Below, piece after piece: positions 25,583 through 37,478 of a DNA stretch of 64,000 bases. The DNA is from Neolentinus lepideus HHB14362 ss-1 (Eukaryota > Basidiomycota > Agaricomycetes > Gloeophyllales > Gloeophyllaceae): contig KV425617.1 in assembly GCA_001632425.1 (NCBI GenBank), positions 113,329-177,328 on the forward strand. Reading direction: 5' to 3'. Numbering within the stretch: position 1 is the stretch's first letter; the number at the start of each line of letters is the position of its first letter. The position numbers and the translations under genes are program-made. The notes below the pieces were generated by a model. The model saw nothing but the letters and a program-made list of their open reading frames with translations, did no database searches and was not told where the DNA came from.

Positions 25583-26199
25583 CTATCTAGCGTATCCCAC
25601 CTCTTCCACGAACTCTACAGACCTGAGCCGATCGTGGTTGTTCCACAGACTAGACTACACAGTACGAGTATAGCTCACATCCAGCGCTCTCCTACTCTAA
25701 ACTAATCTCAATTCTTCATCACGACCTCAGGGTCATCCAGATGATCCTTGGCCGCTAACTGAGCGAGAATCTTGCACGCTTCGGGCTGGTAGGGTCAAGG
25801 GAACTGGACAGCTTTCGAGTGAGCGCCCCAGCCTAGTGTCCAATGAGAAGTGGACCGTATAGGCTCTAGCGACACTCGAATACGGTGGAGGTTCATCGCG
25901 AATCATAAATGTTCTAATAAGTAACGACGACGACAATAACTGCACACAAAAGGCGCGTAGAACCACCCACACAGGGATGTGGCACGTCTATTCACCCTGA
26001 GACAACGGGCAAGATACGGAAAGACAGGCCGACAAGATAAGCGACATACGTACCTCTGACTTCTGTGGAGAGTGCGACTAACTGAGATCCCAGGGGTCTA
26101 TATCTGATAACATGGAAACGAAGAAGTGAGATCCAAAAACGCGAATAGTATAGATAGATGTACACAGTCAAAGTAGATTGAATGTCGTCAATAGTATAA
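25583..26199. other. Intergenic, convergent 3' regions of NCBP3 and WW gene
   Basis: 617 bases holding the two 3' ends. No coding signature, repeat or RNA gene was recognised. Confidence 0.5.
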
Positions 26200-27186
26200 T
26201 TACCAGTCTCCTCCATCATCACCGTAGCCGCCACCATTATCGTCGGCACCATTATCGAATCCTGTAAATCCCAATTATTACTAAGACCGCACATCAATAA
26301 GAAAGAGACATGATAGTACCTTGCTGGTAAGCTTCCTGCTCGTCGTCTTGAATATGGTCCTCAACTAAATCCCCAATCAGCATGCCACCAAGGATACCGG
26401 CGCCACCTGGGTTTGCAGTTGCGTGAGTTAGGGTATATGAGAGACATGAACCAGGCGTATACGCACCAGCTGCGAGAGCGGTGCCCATCCCCATGCCAGA
26501 CTTCTTGGGAGGTGCTTGCTGGTAGACAACCTGCGGCTGGGGACTGTTTTGGCCTCCGCCACCAAACCAGCCTGTGGCCCACGTCATCATGTCAGTCAGA
26601 AAACGCAGTCAAGTTTCGAGTGTTCAGCGCACCTCGGCTAGGAGGAGGACCCTGCTGATACCCTCCCTGATACGCTCCAGGACCACCATATCCGCCCTGT
26701 GGCGGTCCACCGTATCCACCCTGCGGGGGTCCACCATAGCTATTATATCCTCCACCTCCATAACCACCGGCAGGTGGACCACCCCACTGATTCTGGGGCG
26801 CGCCCTGGTTGTACCCTCCAGGCCCACCGTACTGGTTGGGAGGAGGTGATCCAGAAGGTGGTGCAAAGTTATTTTGAGGCTGGGGAGACCCAGGAGGGCC
26901 TAGGGGGTGCACCCACGATGAGCGCGGTGGATTCTCTTGTGTATTTACGTAGAACCTGCGTGAGTTTACGATCGCGTCAGAATTGACTGAGATTCTCAAA
27001 TCACAACTGTGGAAAGCATACCAAGCCTTATAGCTGTTGCAGATCGAAGTGACGATCAGCCTTCGTGGCCGACATGCCATCGAGACACACTCACTTATGA
27101 TCGTACTGCTGAATCCACCCCGGGGGTAACGGGCGTCTGTCTGGGTTCTCTTGCGGAGGCGCGTTGTACGGGGGAGGCTGAGACAT
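26200..27186 (-). CDS. WW-domain, Gly/Tyr/Pro-rich protein
   Basis: Exons 27095-27186, 27022-27033 (12 nt), 26633-26955, 26467-26571, 26320-26406 and 26200-26261; 226 residues. The WW domain lies at ~20-52. LPPGWIQQYDH comes from exon 1, NYKA from the 12-nt exon, and WFYVNTQENPPRSSWVHP from exon 3, placing both signature tryptophans and the final Pro correctly. A long Gly/Gln/Tyr/Pro-rich stretch (repeats of GGPPQGGYGG) follows, then a small glycine-rich hydrophobic patch (GAGILGGMLIGDL) and an acidic C-terminus ending GGDW. Proteins of this layout are common in fungi; the partner is probably a proline-rich ligand. A phase-separation or membrane-tethering role is only speculation. Without the microexon the WW fold loses its second strand. 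Confidence 0.85.
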
Positions 27187-27252
27187 GTAGATTGCGAAAT
27201 CGATGAAGATGTAAGTAAGATGTAAGCAACGAAAGTACTCGGGAGAAGGCGG

Positions 27253-27259
27253 TTATATA
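27253..27259 (-). promoter_or_regulatory. TATA-like element of the WW gene
   Basis: On the minus strand this reads TATATAA, 67-73 nt before the start codon of the WW-domain gene, a usual fungal spacing. Confidence 0.4.
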
Positions 27260-27469
27260 GATATCTAAAGGTACTGCTTTGCACAGCGCGCCGAGTCCGG
27301 CCGGTCCGGTCATCTCTGAATTCACGGTAGTATACACCTAATATAACGTGCGTAAGGTAGAACAAGAACTGCAATACTATAGTTCAACAACAGCAGTGCC
27401 ATTGTCTACGCAATACAATAGCATAAAAGTTGTGGGCGTTGCCACAGCGTTGCTTCGCCACCGAGATAA

Positions 27470-28419
27470 CTAGACTTTCGCCTTCCTTGATTTCTTCGGC
27501 GGCTGCGGGAGAGGCGGAGCGGCCCTCGGTTCCGCTGATGCTGCTGCCTTTTTAGTCTTCTTGTTCTGAAGCTCCTCCTCTTCCTCGGAGCTTTCATCAG
27601 AGGTCGATTTCTCCTCCGACTTGTCACTGCTGGCGTCGTCACTTGTCTCCTCCTCGGAGCTGGAGGCCGGAGTCTTCTCTTTTGGCTTCTCAACCTGACG
27701 CGACACTCAGTTGCTAGCATTCATCAATCATATTGTTGGCGTGAGGCATACCTGGACTACAGGCTGGACGTGGGCAACAGCGGGGGTAGGGCTGGGCTTT
27801 GCAGCGTTTGCGTTCAGGAGGTCATATGCGGCCTTGGCAGTATTGTACTCTGCCTTACGGTCCCTCGTTCGTCGCTCGTACACCTAAGGCAGAACGTCAA
27901 GACTGAGATCTTTCACCAAGGAAAACGATCGCACTTCTTTATCTGTAGGAGACAACTCCTTCCACCGTCTCGAGATCTCCTTCAGGAGCTCTGAGTTGGG
28001 CATTGTTGGGTTTTGTTCTTGGATCATTTTGCGTATCTCGTTTTGGAAGAGAAGATATGATGAAGGCGGACGCTTTGGTGCGTTAGGATCTTTTACTTTT
28101 TTCGCCCTCTTCCCCGTCCCCTCCTCTTCCAGAGCCTGAGCCTTACGCTTGCCACCTTTTATGGGAGGCTGCTGCACGAAAGGGGCAGCATTTAGAAGAG
28201 GCTGGAACGCTGCTGCAGCATTCGGGCTGACTGGGGTTTCATTAAGCACACGCGTGAATTCATCGGCGATTGCTGCACAGTTGCGCATCTGGTCGGCCAC
28301 GCTCTGGAGCGCAGTGATGAGCTGTTGAGACACGGACGCGTCAGAACACGAAATTGTTGGTTGTGACGCGAACCACGTACTTGTAGCTTCTTCATCTCAA
28401 AGTGAGCAGCACCCTCCAT
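27470..28419 (-). CDS. HMG-box chromatin protein
   Basis: Exons 28381-28419, 27935-28321, 27752-27883 and 27470-27694; 260 residues. A ~55-residue helical N-terminal part (LITALQSVADQMRNCAAIAD) precedes a basic linker (KGGKRKAQ, TGKRAKKVKDP). One HMG box follows at ~95-165: NAPKRPPSSYLLFQNEIRKM, then NSELLKEISRRWKELSPTDK and the third helix VYERRTRDRKAEYNTAKAAY. An acidic Ser/Glu-rich tail ends with basic KKSRKAKV. The box is of the non-sequence-specific Nhp6/HMGB type, bending DNA in chromatin. The N-terminal extension and long acidic tail make it bigger than Nhp6. It is divergently arranged with the PNUTS gene (493 nt between ATGs). Confidence 0.9.
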
Positions 28420-28912
28420 GGTTGTGGGTTATGCAGGACGCGACAGCGACGCGTCTGGTAGAGTCGTGGTCAGTAAGAATGATGTGTGGGTCCTTGAGCC
28501 ATTCCAAGAACTACTCTTACCAAAAGATACGAAAGAGTCAATAACCTGAAGCGGCCCACTAGTTGGCCGTTATTTGAGGGTAACAACAGTGTGAACGAAA
28601 ATTTGAATCTTGGGTAAACCCAACTACTTAGTGTGAGAAACGGGTCTCTGAATGGAAGCATAATTGAAGAGGAGCTCTAATCGGAGTTTATAACATTGCG
28701 GTTAATGCCCGAGCTGAAACCTGTTCTAGGTTGTGAACGCGGCTCACACAGCACAGTCGTCAGCACAGGTGATACTAACGGCGAGGAGGTTCCATCCCAA
28801 GTTGCTTGTTCTTTATGCCCTCTTTTTCCGCTTCATTTGTGCAGAAATAAGCTGTTTAGAGTTGCCATAACGCACAGAGTGCGCGCGTGCAAAAAAACAA
28901 AACACTCGGACA
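28420..28912. other. Intergenic, divergent promoters of HMG and PNUTS genes
   Basis: 493 bases. No TATA box close to either start was convincing, and no other element was recognised. Confidence 0.45.
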
Positions 28913-31900
28913 ATGGACATGTATACGAACTCGCCTGCGTGGCTCCAGCCCCAGGCATCCCAACAAATACCGGAGTCGCAGTCGATGCACCATGAAATGT
29001 CTCCGCCGTCGACACACGAATCGTGGAAGGACACGTCGGGTTCCGCGTCGCCGGCACCCGGGTCGTCCAAGAGTGCGCAGGGCACATTGGATATAAGCGA
29101 TTACAGTTTAGGAGACATTCCGGGTGAGTATGCCACTCAAAATGCTCGTCAAATGAGCCTCGTCGTTGTGGTTGTAGGCGAAGACATATGACTAACCTAG
29201 ACACGTGTAGGCCCATCATCGACTCCATCGATATCGCCGCCTGCGTCCTCGCACTACTCCGGCTCGTTCTCGCAGTTCGCGTATTACTTGTCGAGTGTCC
29301 CAGGACCCTACAATGCTGTTCCGTACGGATCTCCGTGGGCTGCTTCCCCAAGTCAAGTGCCTCTGTCGAATTATTCGACCTTGGATGGTGCCACCAGCCC
29401 TGCAAGTTCATCTCAGCCACAGTCCTCGCAGCAATCGACTTCCTCACAGCAATTGCTCATTGAGTACGGCGTACTAATGTTTTCACGAAGTCGTTCTCAT
29501 AATAATTTTTTTTGTCTGTAGTCCCTCATTAACGACTTCAAACGGCTCTTCCTCTAATGTTATGCAACAATATCCCCAATCCCCTAGTCTCGCCTCCGTG
29601 CCACCAACATCCCAGCAATCGCCTTTCATTCAATTTCCATATCATTCGCATCTGCATTCGCAACCGTTATCTATTAACCCTGCATATGTACATTCCTCGC
29701 AATACTATCAGCAACAGCAAGCCCAACAACAAGGTACTCTATCTCCCCAGGCTCTGCATTCGCCACCTGGAATGAATGCTATGGCGCCACAATCGTTCTA
29801 CGCGCCCATGCAACCCGCCCCTCCAGCACCAACAATCACCCCGCAGATGAAGAAAGAGATGCTACAGACCGCCATCAAGCCAATGCTTCAGCCAGCTTCG
29901 TTCACTGGCGCAGGTGCCGTGCAGAGTCTAGTCTCTCATATCGATGACTTTGGGTCACAGGACGTCGATGGTCAATTGCGCTCGGAGATCCTGACGAAGA
30001 TTCGAGATAATGCCGGGAATCACTATTTTCGAGCGTGGTCCGAAAATCCGACTGCTATGGACATTACTCGGGAATGGCTAAAAGCTGGCTATACTGGTAA
30101 GGCTGATAGTCAGATGGTCGAGACGATAATGCCCCTACTGCATGTGAGTGCCCATGGCGCACATTTCGGTGAAGGTCTCATATTGTGGCAGATCATCGAC
30201 CGACTACCGCTCACTGTCGAAAGTCTGAAGTCATCGCGGCTAGGCAAGATCATCGTCAAGTTGACCAAGGATCCTCCCAACCCAGGTGAGTTTCATTCTA
30301 CGTGGCATTCCCTAGTAACTCCCTTGACCTGCCGTCATGCGCTCCGAACCTACTTCCTGCGGCTTGAGCCGTTACGAAATAGAGTATTCAATGTTGCTCG
30401 ATGATCTGTACTGTTCTAAGCATTTTGAGTTACCTGCCCAATCCCGAGATGCTGGACGAGATGTATCTAACATGCTCCGTCTGTCTATGTTTCGAAACGC
30501 AGCGATCAAGGATATGGCTTCGAATTTGGAACGTAAATGGCGCCAGATGGTGAATGTCCAGAAGGACGGAACCTCCTCGAAAAGCGAGGGCGACGATATA
30601 GAGGGTCAGTCATGTCAGTACGTCTGGCTGTCGCCCACGCCTAATAATGAAATTGCTAGATGTGAAAACGAAGAAGCGCAAGCTCGCTGAGCCTCCCGCA
30701 AAAGCGGCGCCGCCTGCGAAGAAGATCGCTGTGACGGCAGCGCCGTCATCGTCCAAGCCTACAATTGTCAAGAAGGAGGCGAAGGCGGTCGTTACATCCG
30801 TCAAGGATGCCAAATCGGACTCCTCGTTCTTCTCTGCACCCAAGCCGAAACCGAAGTTGCCCAGCTTCAAGAAGGCACTGGCGTCAGTGAAGAAGGAGCT
30901 TGATCTGAATGTGGCGCAACCGTCGGCTATCGACCCATTCCAAGAGGCATTGAAAGACATGGCGAAGGCACGCAAAGGGTCTCCTGTTACCCCTGCCACA
31001 CCACCACCGCCACCTCCCGCGGTCGAGGGCGTGCCATCTACTTCTGGACTTACCAAGTCCGGGAAGAAGAAGAAGTCGGTGATGTGGGCCCCTGATGGGC
31101 AGCTAGAGGCCATCAAGCTCATTGAACGTGCGATATATGACGACGATCCAGCAGATGTCAGTATCTCTTCTCGTAGACTATTATCGAGGTTGTTGACGCT
31201 ATCTCTTCAGGGGAGTCATCCGATGCATAGCGTGCGCGATCTGGAGCGTGGCGAAGGTGCTGCGTTACACGCACAATTGTTCGAAGAGGCAATTGATTGG
31301 TATGAACCTTCGCGTGAGTACAACATCCTAACGACGTCAGTAAAAGATTTGTGACGCCGGTATATAGTTGTTGAGGATCCTGAGATCAAACCCCGGGGTA
31401 CTAACAGTCAAGAGAAAACGGCTCAAGAGGAGCGAGAACAGACGGCCCTGGGTGCACTATACATGTCGGCTGCTCAGATACCGGAAACCCCGGCGGAGCC
31501 TACGATCCAGATACCAGACGATAAGGTTGATGCAGACGTTAAAATGATGCTCGTCGGCCCGGATGTTGACGCATTCTTTTGGAACGGAGGAGCGCCAGCA
31601 CATATCCAGTCTCTAACCTCCGTAGCGGACCTTGTGGGCCAGCTAACAGCAGGAACGGACGCTTCTGTTAATGCAGCACCTTCAATTAGCGGTCAACCAC
31701 TGGATCTCAGTATGCTCGCATCTATACCGAATCTCCAGCCGGAGCAACTCCAAAACTTGCTACAACAAGCACAGGCTCTCACCCAGTTTGGTCAGGGACA
31801 GGCGCCGGCACCGCCGCCGCCTTCTTATCCTAGCGGCGACAGTGATTGGAACAGCAAGCATTATTCTGACTATGATCAGGGATACCGAGATGATGATGGC

Positions 31901-32156
31901 GGACGGGAGCGTCGCTGGTCTTCGGATCAAGGATGGGAACGCGACCGTGACACGCGTGGCCGTGGCCGAGGGCGTGGGCGGGGTCGTGGGGACTTTAGAC
32001 ATAGTAAAAGAAAACCATGCAGTTTCTTTGCACAAGGAAGGCGAGCATTGAACCCTACAGTGATGACTGAGTGAAATGGGAACTGATTATTGGAATGACT
32101 GCAGATGCAAATACGGAGACCAGTGCGACTTCAGCCATGAACCCATCTACAGCTAA
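28913..32156 (+). CDS. PNUTS/PPP1R10-like PP1 regulatory subunit
   Basis: Nine exons: 28913-29123, 29211-29463, 29522-30143, 30192-30285, 30503-30604, 30660-31156, 31211-31313, 31368-32040 and 32105-32156; 868 residues. A Ser/Gln-rich N-terminus precedes a TFIIS N-terminal (LW) helical bundle: HIIDRLPLTVESLKSSRLGK, then AIKDMASNLERKWRQMV. A Lys-rich linker follows. KKSVMWAPDG fits the PP1-docking RVxF class (K-S-V-x-W) and sits where PNUTS has its motif. The C-terminus has an RG-rich run and a CCCH zinc finger (KPCSFFAQGRCKYGDQCDFS, then H). Domain order is exactly that of PNUTS, which brings PP1 to RNA polymerase II/termination complexes. The 217-nt intron 4 contains a competing acceptor at 30382 that would add 40 in-frame residues inside the LW domain. 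The last intron starts with GC. Confidence 0.88.
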
Positions 32157-32512
32157 CGACATACATGTACTTTTTTCGGGTGTCTATTGCCTTTTATGTC
32201 ATGCACAATATGAGAACTCATTGCATACAAGCGCCGCGAAGCGCCCATGTCAGACCGTCAAATGACACGCACGAGGAGCTGCGCTGGTTGTTCGGTGATT
32301 GTTCGGTGCGGTAAGAGTACAGATGGGTAGGTAATAAATAGAAAACATTGGTAACACAGCTCCGCTTGCAGCAACGACCACCCTCAAAAAGAAGACCACC
32401 GTATAGACAATCGCGGAATATAATACAATCTAGGCTATGCCAACATGAGAGCTACTAGAGAACGCAGATCAAGAAAGAGATAAAAAAAGACAACACACGA
32501 AATAAATATCGA
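32157..32512. other. Intergenic, convergent 3' regions of PNUTS and LDB genes
   Basis: 356 bases. An AATAAA string at 32333-32338 may be the PNUTS polyadenylation signal. A short direct repeat TTGTTCGGTG occurs twice near 32288-32308. Confidence 0.45.
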
Positions 32513-35500
32513 CTATCCACCAGTATTTGTCCGACCCCGTTTCCGCGTTATACGCTTCGCTGCGGGAGGGTTATCCGAACCTCCTGCGCTAGATGATGCC
32601 GCATCTCCTGCCTTGCGCTTGAGCGTAGCAGGGGCCATCGACGGTGTAGTATTTGCGGGAGTCGGTGTACTCTGGGTAACAGGAGTATTCGTAGACAGCG
32701 TCGGCGTGGCTTGCTGGAGGACTTTGGGCTGCTTTGACGGCGACGGTGGTGGGTTTTGTGATAGGGATGAGGGGGTAGATTGCGTATTAGGAGGGTTCAC
32801 CGAGGGATATAACGTAGATGATGAGGGTCCGGCGCCGTTAGCGTGGCCAAAAGCACTTGACGTTAGCATGTTATCACCATCAAGGCTGCTAGACCCGACA
32901 GCTTGAGAAGCGCTTGGCATCCCTGACGTTGGACCCTGCGTCTCACGCAACTTCTGCGCGAATCGCTTCAGTGCCTCTACAACACCGAACTATGAACAAA
33001 ACCCTGATAGCTGACTGGAAGGACACGCACCAACTGGACCAATCTGGTTCTCCTTCGAATAGTTGATAAGGTCCTGCATCTGCCCAACGCTCTCCGCCAG
33101 CTTCATAAGATAGTTCGAGTCATGAATGGCAACTCGACAATGAGAGAAAGTCTACTGACATACCTCCAAGCAGCGCATAGTCGCTTGCGGGATTCCGAAC
33201 GCATTGACAGGCTCGGGTGGAATAGCCAGGCGATCGATCACCACAACTCCGTCCTCATTCCTCCGCTCCTCCTCTCTCTGCTGAGCCGGCGGCCGTGAGC
33301 GAGGCGTCTTCGGCGAGTCGCTAGGCACAATCACCCGGTTGGCGAGAAGATGATCGAGCGCGATAACTTTGTCGTGGAAGAACGCGTCGAACGTGATCTG
33401 CTCGATCTTGTAGCTCGGTATGTGGAGCCCAGCAGGCGTGTACGAGACGACAACGGACATGCCCCCGCGTAGCGTCACGATGTAGCCATTGGTGTACCTG
33501 AACGACCAGGTCGCCGACGCTGAATCGACGATCGCGGATGAATGATTAATTAAACGCTCGCGTGCTCCATCCATGACAATCTGCATCGTCTTCACACCAG
33601 ATTGATGCGTCACTAGGAAGAACCGAGGTAGAATTGGGATGCCAATTTCTGTTACAGCAGGCGAAAGATAGGAACGATGAGTATCGTATAAGAGGACGGA
33701 AACTTGGAGACTCACCAAACGGCTTTGCTTCATTTCTCTGGTTGTCCTTCCACAACGTAAACTTGAACGTCGCTTTCCGACCAAAGTGTTCGGTGACCTG
33801 CTGGTCCCAAAAGTGAAGAGTCGTTTTCTACGGACGGAAGTTAGCCTGAGTGTGACCGCATACAACCATGTACAAAGTACTCACTTCGGCATGCTCACCG
33901 TTCAACATCGCACTAAATAGTGTCATCTTCAGCAGCGCCTGACCAGACCCAAGCGGATAATGTCTGAGGCATTGTCCAGTATTGTTTAGCACAAAGGACT
34001 CGTAGAGCGAGTACAAACTCACATCTGCGGCCGCATAGGGCCCATAACTGACCCATGTTCCGGTGGCAAGCCCCGTCGTGGAAACCCTTGCTCTCCCGTG
34101 TTCTGAGGTATAGGCGGTCGATTCGGCCCTGTCAGCGGCGCCTGCGTTAGCGGCGGCTGCGGCATCTGTGCCTGCTGCTGGTGGGCCTGTATCTGTTGCT
34201 GCTGTTGATGTTGTTGCTGCTGCTGCTGTTGCATCCCAGGCTGCTGCATCCCAGGCTGTATCCGCTGCTGTTGCGGCTGCGGCGGATTGCCAGGTAGCGG
34301 CGGCTGCGGCATGCGGGGCGTCCGAGACTGTACTGACGGCTGCGTTGGGTGGTGCACCTGCTGCGGCTGGGGTTGAGACTGAGGCCGGAGCGGCTGGGAG
34401 ATCCGTGCGTTCGTCTGGTCGGGCTGGTGGTGTGGAGAATGATGGTGTGGCGAGACTTGCGGCTGTTGCTGAGGGATCGACTGCTGCTGCGATGGTGGGC
34501 GCGCGGGAACATTGGACTGGGGAGGGCCCATGTTCATGTGTGGTGAGAAAGGGTCGGTATTCTGCATCTGCTCGTACTGTTGGGCGGGCGTCGGATGGAA
34601 AGAGGGACGACTCGGGGGACCTGGCGGTGCCAGTCCACCTGCCATGGGCTGAGATAGATCTTGGTTAGGGGGTTGAGGAGTAGATGAGTGAGGGAAGGGG
34701 AATTGGGAGTTAGTCTGGGAGATGCGCGAGACATTGTGCGGTTGCATATTGGGCGCGAAACCTTGGTTTTGCATGCCCATGAACATCGGATCAGAGCCAG
34801 TAGGACCAGGGGTCACTCTGGGGCCACGATTAACGCTTTGCGACGCCACAGGCATATTCGCGCTCATGACGCCAGGGATAGGATTCTGCTGATGGGATGG
34901 AGGGCGGGGAGGTGATGAGGCGATCGGCTGCGAGTGGGGGAGATTCATGGGGTTTGCAAAGGTGTTTTGAAGCGATTGCTGCAATCCCGCTGCGTGTGGT
35001 TGTCCCATTGCCTGCGACTGCATCACATTCGGCATCAAAGGTGCACCGGCGGACGGCGCTCGAGCGACGCCCGGCGACATTCCAGCATTACCTTGCATAT
35101 GTGCCCGCATTGCCATCTCTGCATTCATGGGTCCTGGCATCGGTTGTTGTGGCGGCCCCTGCATTCTGATACCCATTTGCTGCCCTGGTTGGGAGGGCTG
35201 GCGCATGTGGTTGGCCATGTTCGCTTGAGGATTCATACCCATCCCAACCTGTCCTTGCTGGCCTGTGTGCATGGGCGTCATGTGGGGTGCAGATGGGTTC
35301 ATGCCCTGAGGGTGAGATACTACTCGCCGTATCTGAGCGTTCTGGACTTGTTGTTGTTGCTGCTGCTGCTGTAACATAGCATTGGGGAAGCCCATGTTTT
35401 GCATCTGCCCAGATACCATTCCATTCATACCAGGCGCCATACTGCCCTGCTGCGGTAAGCCCTGACCGTGTTGCATCATCATTGGTTGCTTCCGAATGCC

Positions 35501-35827
35501 AGCCTGTTGCATCTGCAGCGAATAGTTGGGGTTACCCTGCGAGGGACCGACATTCGGCTGGGCGCCTGCGAGCATGCCCATCGGCTGTTGGTTATTCTGA
35601 AGGATGGCCATGGGAGCTTGTTGGATTTGTTGTTGGCCATGGGGTTGTTGTGGGGGAATGAAGTGTTGGCCATTCATATTCATAACGTTTTGTGGCAAAT
35701 GGGACATTCCAGTGCGTCGCAGTAGAGCGTCGGTACGAACGTTAACGTTCATGGGCAAGGATCGCTGTTGAATGTCGAACCCAAGGGATTCTGTGCCCGT
35801 CTGTATTTGCGACTGGATCGCCGACAT
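32513..35827 (-). CDS. LIM-domain-binding / SEUSS-type transcriptional co-regulator
   Basis: Exons 34023-35827, 33885-33963, 33716-33827, 33164-33648, 33031-33100 and 32513-32976; 1004 residues from the ATG at 35827. The frame is open to 36190, but the upstream part has no conserved character and is taken as leader. Residues 1-600 are extremely Gln/Pro/Met-rich with polyglutamine tracts. The LIM-binding domain spans ~600-860: LGSGQALLKMTLFSAML, KTTLHFWDQQVTEHFGRKAT, GIPILPRFFLVTHQSGVKTM, YKIEQITFDAFFHDKVIAL and LAESVGQMQDLINYSKENQI. Fungal members (Mfg1, Adn1) and plant SEUSS form co-regulator complexes with Flo8/LEUNIG-type partners controlling filamentation, adhesion or development. The C-terminus is Thr/Ser/Pro-rich and ends basic. 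The intron acceptor at 33101 (TATGAAG) is weak but is the only one giving LE-LAESV. Confidence 0.9.
34193..34231 (-). repeat. Polyglutamine-coding CAG/CAA tract
   Basis: Thirteen consecutive triplets, twelve coding Gln and one His on the minus strand, inside exon 1 of the LDB gene. Mixed CAG/CAA codons suggest a tolerated, relatively stable tract. Confidence 0.85.
35348..35371 (-). repeat. Polyglutamine-coding CAG4CAA4 tract
   Basis: Eight perfect triplets (four CAG then four CAA when read on the minus strand) code eight glutamines in the LDB N-terminal region. Length polymorphism between strains is likely. Confidence 0.85.
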
Positions 35828-36970
35828 GCAACGACAAAGCGATAGACGCGAGGAGGGAAGAAGGGCAAACGGGGACTCGCGCGCGAAAGGCAGACAAGGC
35901 AATGTGGGAGATGCACGCCTTAAAAGGGACGATGACGAGGCAGCATCAACAGGCCGACCGCGGCGCAGACGATGATCTTGAGGGTACGCACGACGGCAGC
36001 GACGGCGACGGAGAGGGAAGAACAGCTGGGAACGACGCGGGGCGGGCGGGCAGAGACGTGCCAACAGCGTCGGGAAACGAGGCGGACCCAAACGAGGCCA
36101 GCTTGGCTCACACGCTTTTGCCGATGCTAGGCTGCCACCCCCGACCACGTGCAAGATAATCCCCTCCGAGATGTATTCTGCAGATTCCATCTAGATTTCA
36201 GAACAACAAACTACTAATATTCCAACCGTTCTGCTAGTTTTTTTGTCTACCACAGTGTTCATGCCCAACGCACTTGCCATCAAGAATATCACCAACCAGC
36301 ACAAGCTCGAGCACAGTCCGCACCCGTCGGTCCCCGCTATCGAATCATACAGGACAGCGGACTTCGCCGACACGGAACTGAGCATTGCGCGTCCTTGGCC
36401 GGGGGCAGAGTCAGCTGCAGTGTAGGAGGCACTGCGGTCGGTAAGAACGTGATCAATGTAGCAGAGTCGACGTACCGTCGCTCATTACTGTTGGTTACTC
36501 AACCCATACTACCTCAGGCATCTAAGCCGCCGACAAGCAGAGGCACGCATCAGGCATCTAGAATTTCAATTTGTTCAATCCGATCGTTTGCACAATACGT
36601 CAGTCAACGAGCGATCCCTTAGGGATATGCAGCTCTTTGCCGTCTTGGACCATTCCACGCAAATCTCCTTCCGATATGTTCAGTGACGAATACCTCGGTG
36701 CATGTAGAGGTCCGGGGTCAGGTTGGCGAGTAGATGGACTGACCTCAAAGGATAATACGAACTTCTTTCTTCAGTCCGAGAATCAAAGCAAGCGCCGGAA
36801 TTCTTGAGCGGGTTCATGTGGACCAGAGCCCAGAGGCTGATCCAGAGCCTGCCAAAGCAATTCAAACTCGCAGTTCTCAATTATCGATACACCTAAGATA
36901 CACAGAGTCAAAATGAAGTGCGATTCGGGGAAAATCATGTGCGGTGAAACTCGAACCACCCAGACTGTGC
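35828..36970. other. Intergenic between LDB gene and SPT4
   Basis: 1143 bases. The left ~360 bases are probably the LDB leader, open in frame with it on the minus strand. A 54-codon ORF with ATG at 36262 (plus strand, preceded by a T-rich acceptor-like string) has no recognisable family. A repeated CAGGCATCTA string occurs near 36515 and 36550. No gene is supported. Confidence 0.45.
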
Positions 36971-37478
36971 TCAATCCTGGTCCGTCTGGTCCCTCGGCCG
37001 ATACTTGATCCCCCGCGCCTCGAGCTCCGCCTCGACGTCGTCCGGGACGCGGCCCTTCACGCGCACCGCGTACATGCCGCGCACGTACTTTGCTATAGGA
37101 TATAACAAGTACAAATTTATCAAGAGGTTGAGGATGGATGGATGAATGGAACGCACATGTCCGCTGCCACCTCGCCACCCAGCTTTGCTCCGGATCCACG
37201 ACTGCGATAACTCCGTCAAAGTATGTCGTAGTGCACGCCTGTATCCGATCTGGGGAGCTTTTCATCTACACGAACACAACGTCCACATCCATACCAAGTT
37301 AAATACTCCGCCTCTGAAAAGAGAACCAAGTCAAACTGACCTGCATCAACTCCTCGCAATTCGGACACCCGCTCTTCCTGAAATCCGCAGGGGTCTGGAT
37401 AATAGAGCACAACAGACACGCTCTAAGCTGCTTCGCGCGTGCTTGCGCCGGAATGGCAGCAGTAATTACTGAGGCCAT
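36971..37478 (-). CDS. SPT4: Transcription elongation factor Spt4
   Basis: Exons 37341-37478, 37157-37265 and 36971-37092 give 122 residues, the usual Spt4 length. The N-terminal zinc finger is present: RACLLCSIIQTPADF, followed by GCPNCEELMQ (C-x2-C...C-x2-C). The rest of the fold follows: MKSSPDRIQACTTTYFDGVI, AVVDPEQSWVARWQRT and KYVRGMYAVRVKGRVPDDVE. Spt4 pairs with the NGN domain of Spt5 to form DSIF, which supports RNA polymerase II processivity. The product starts MASVITAAIPAQ, a short nonconserved lead. Both introns are canonical. Confidence 0.95.

Noticed and set aside
34168..34668. 166-codon Ala-rich ORF on the plus strand opposite the LDB gene
   Set aside because: It is the antisense shadow of a Gln/Pro-rich coding exon; no family, start context or introns of its own.
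35828..36190. Upstream extension of the LDB protein (about 120 residues)
   Set aside because: Open in frame but Arg/Pro/Ser noise without family character; MSAIQSQIQ at 35827 is the better start.
36262..36425. 54-codon plus-strand ORF in the LDB-SPT4 gap
   Set aside because: Has an ATG and an acceptor-like upstream tract but no recognisable family or connected exons.
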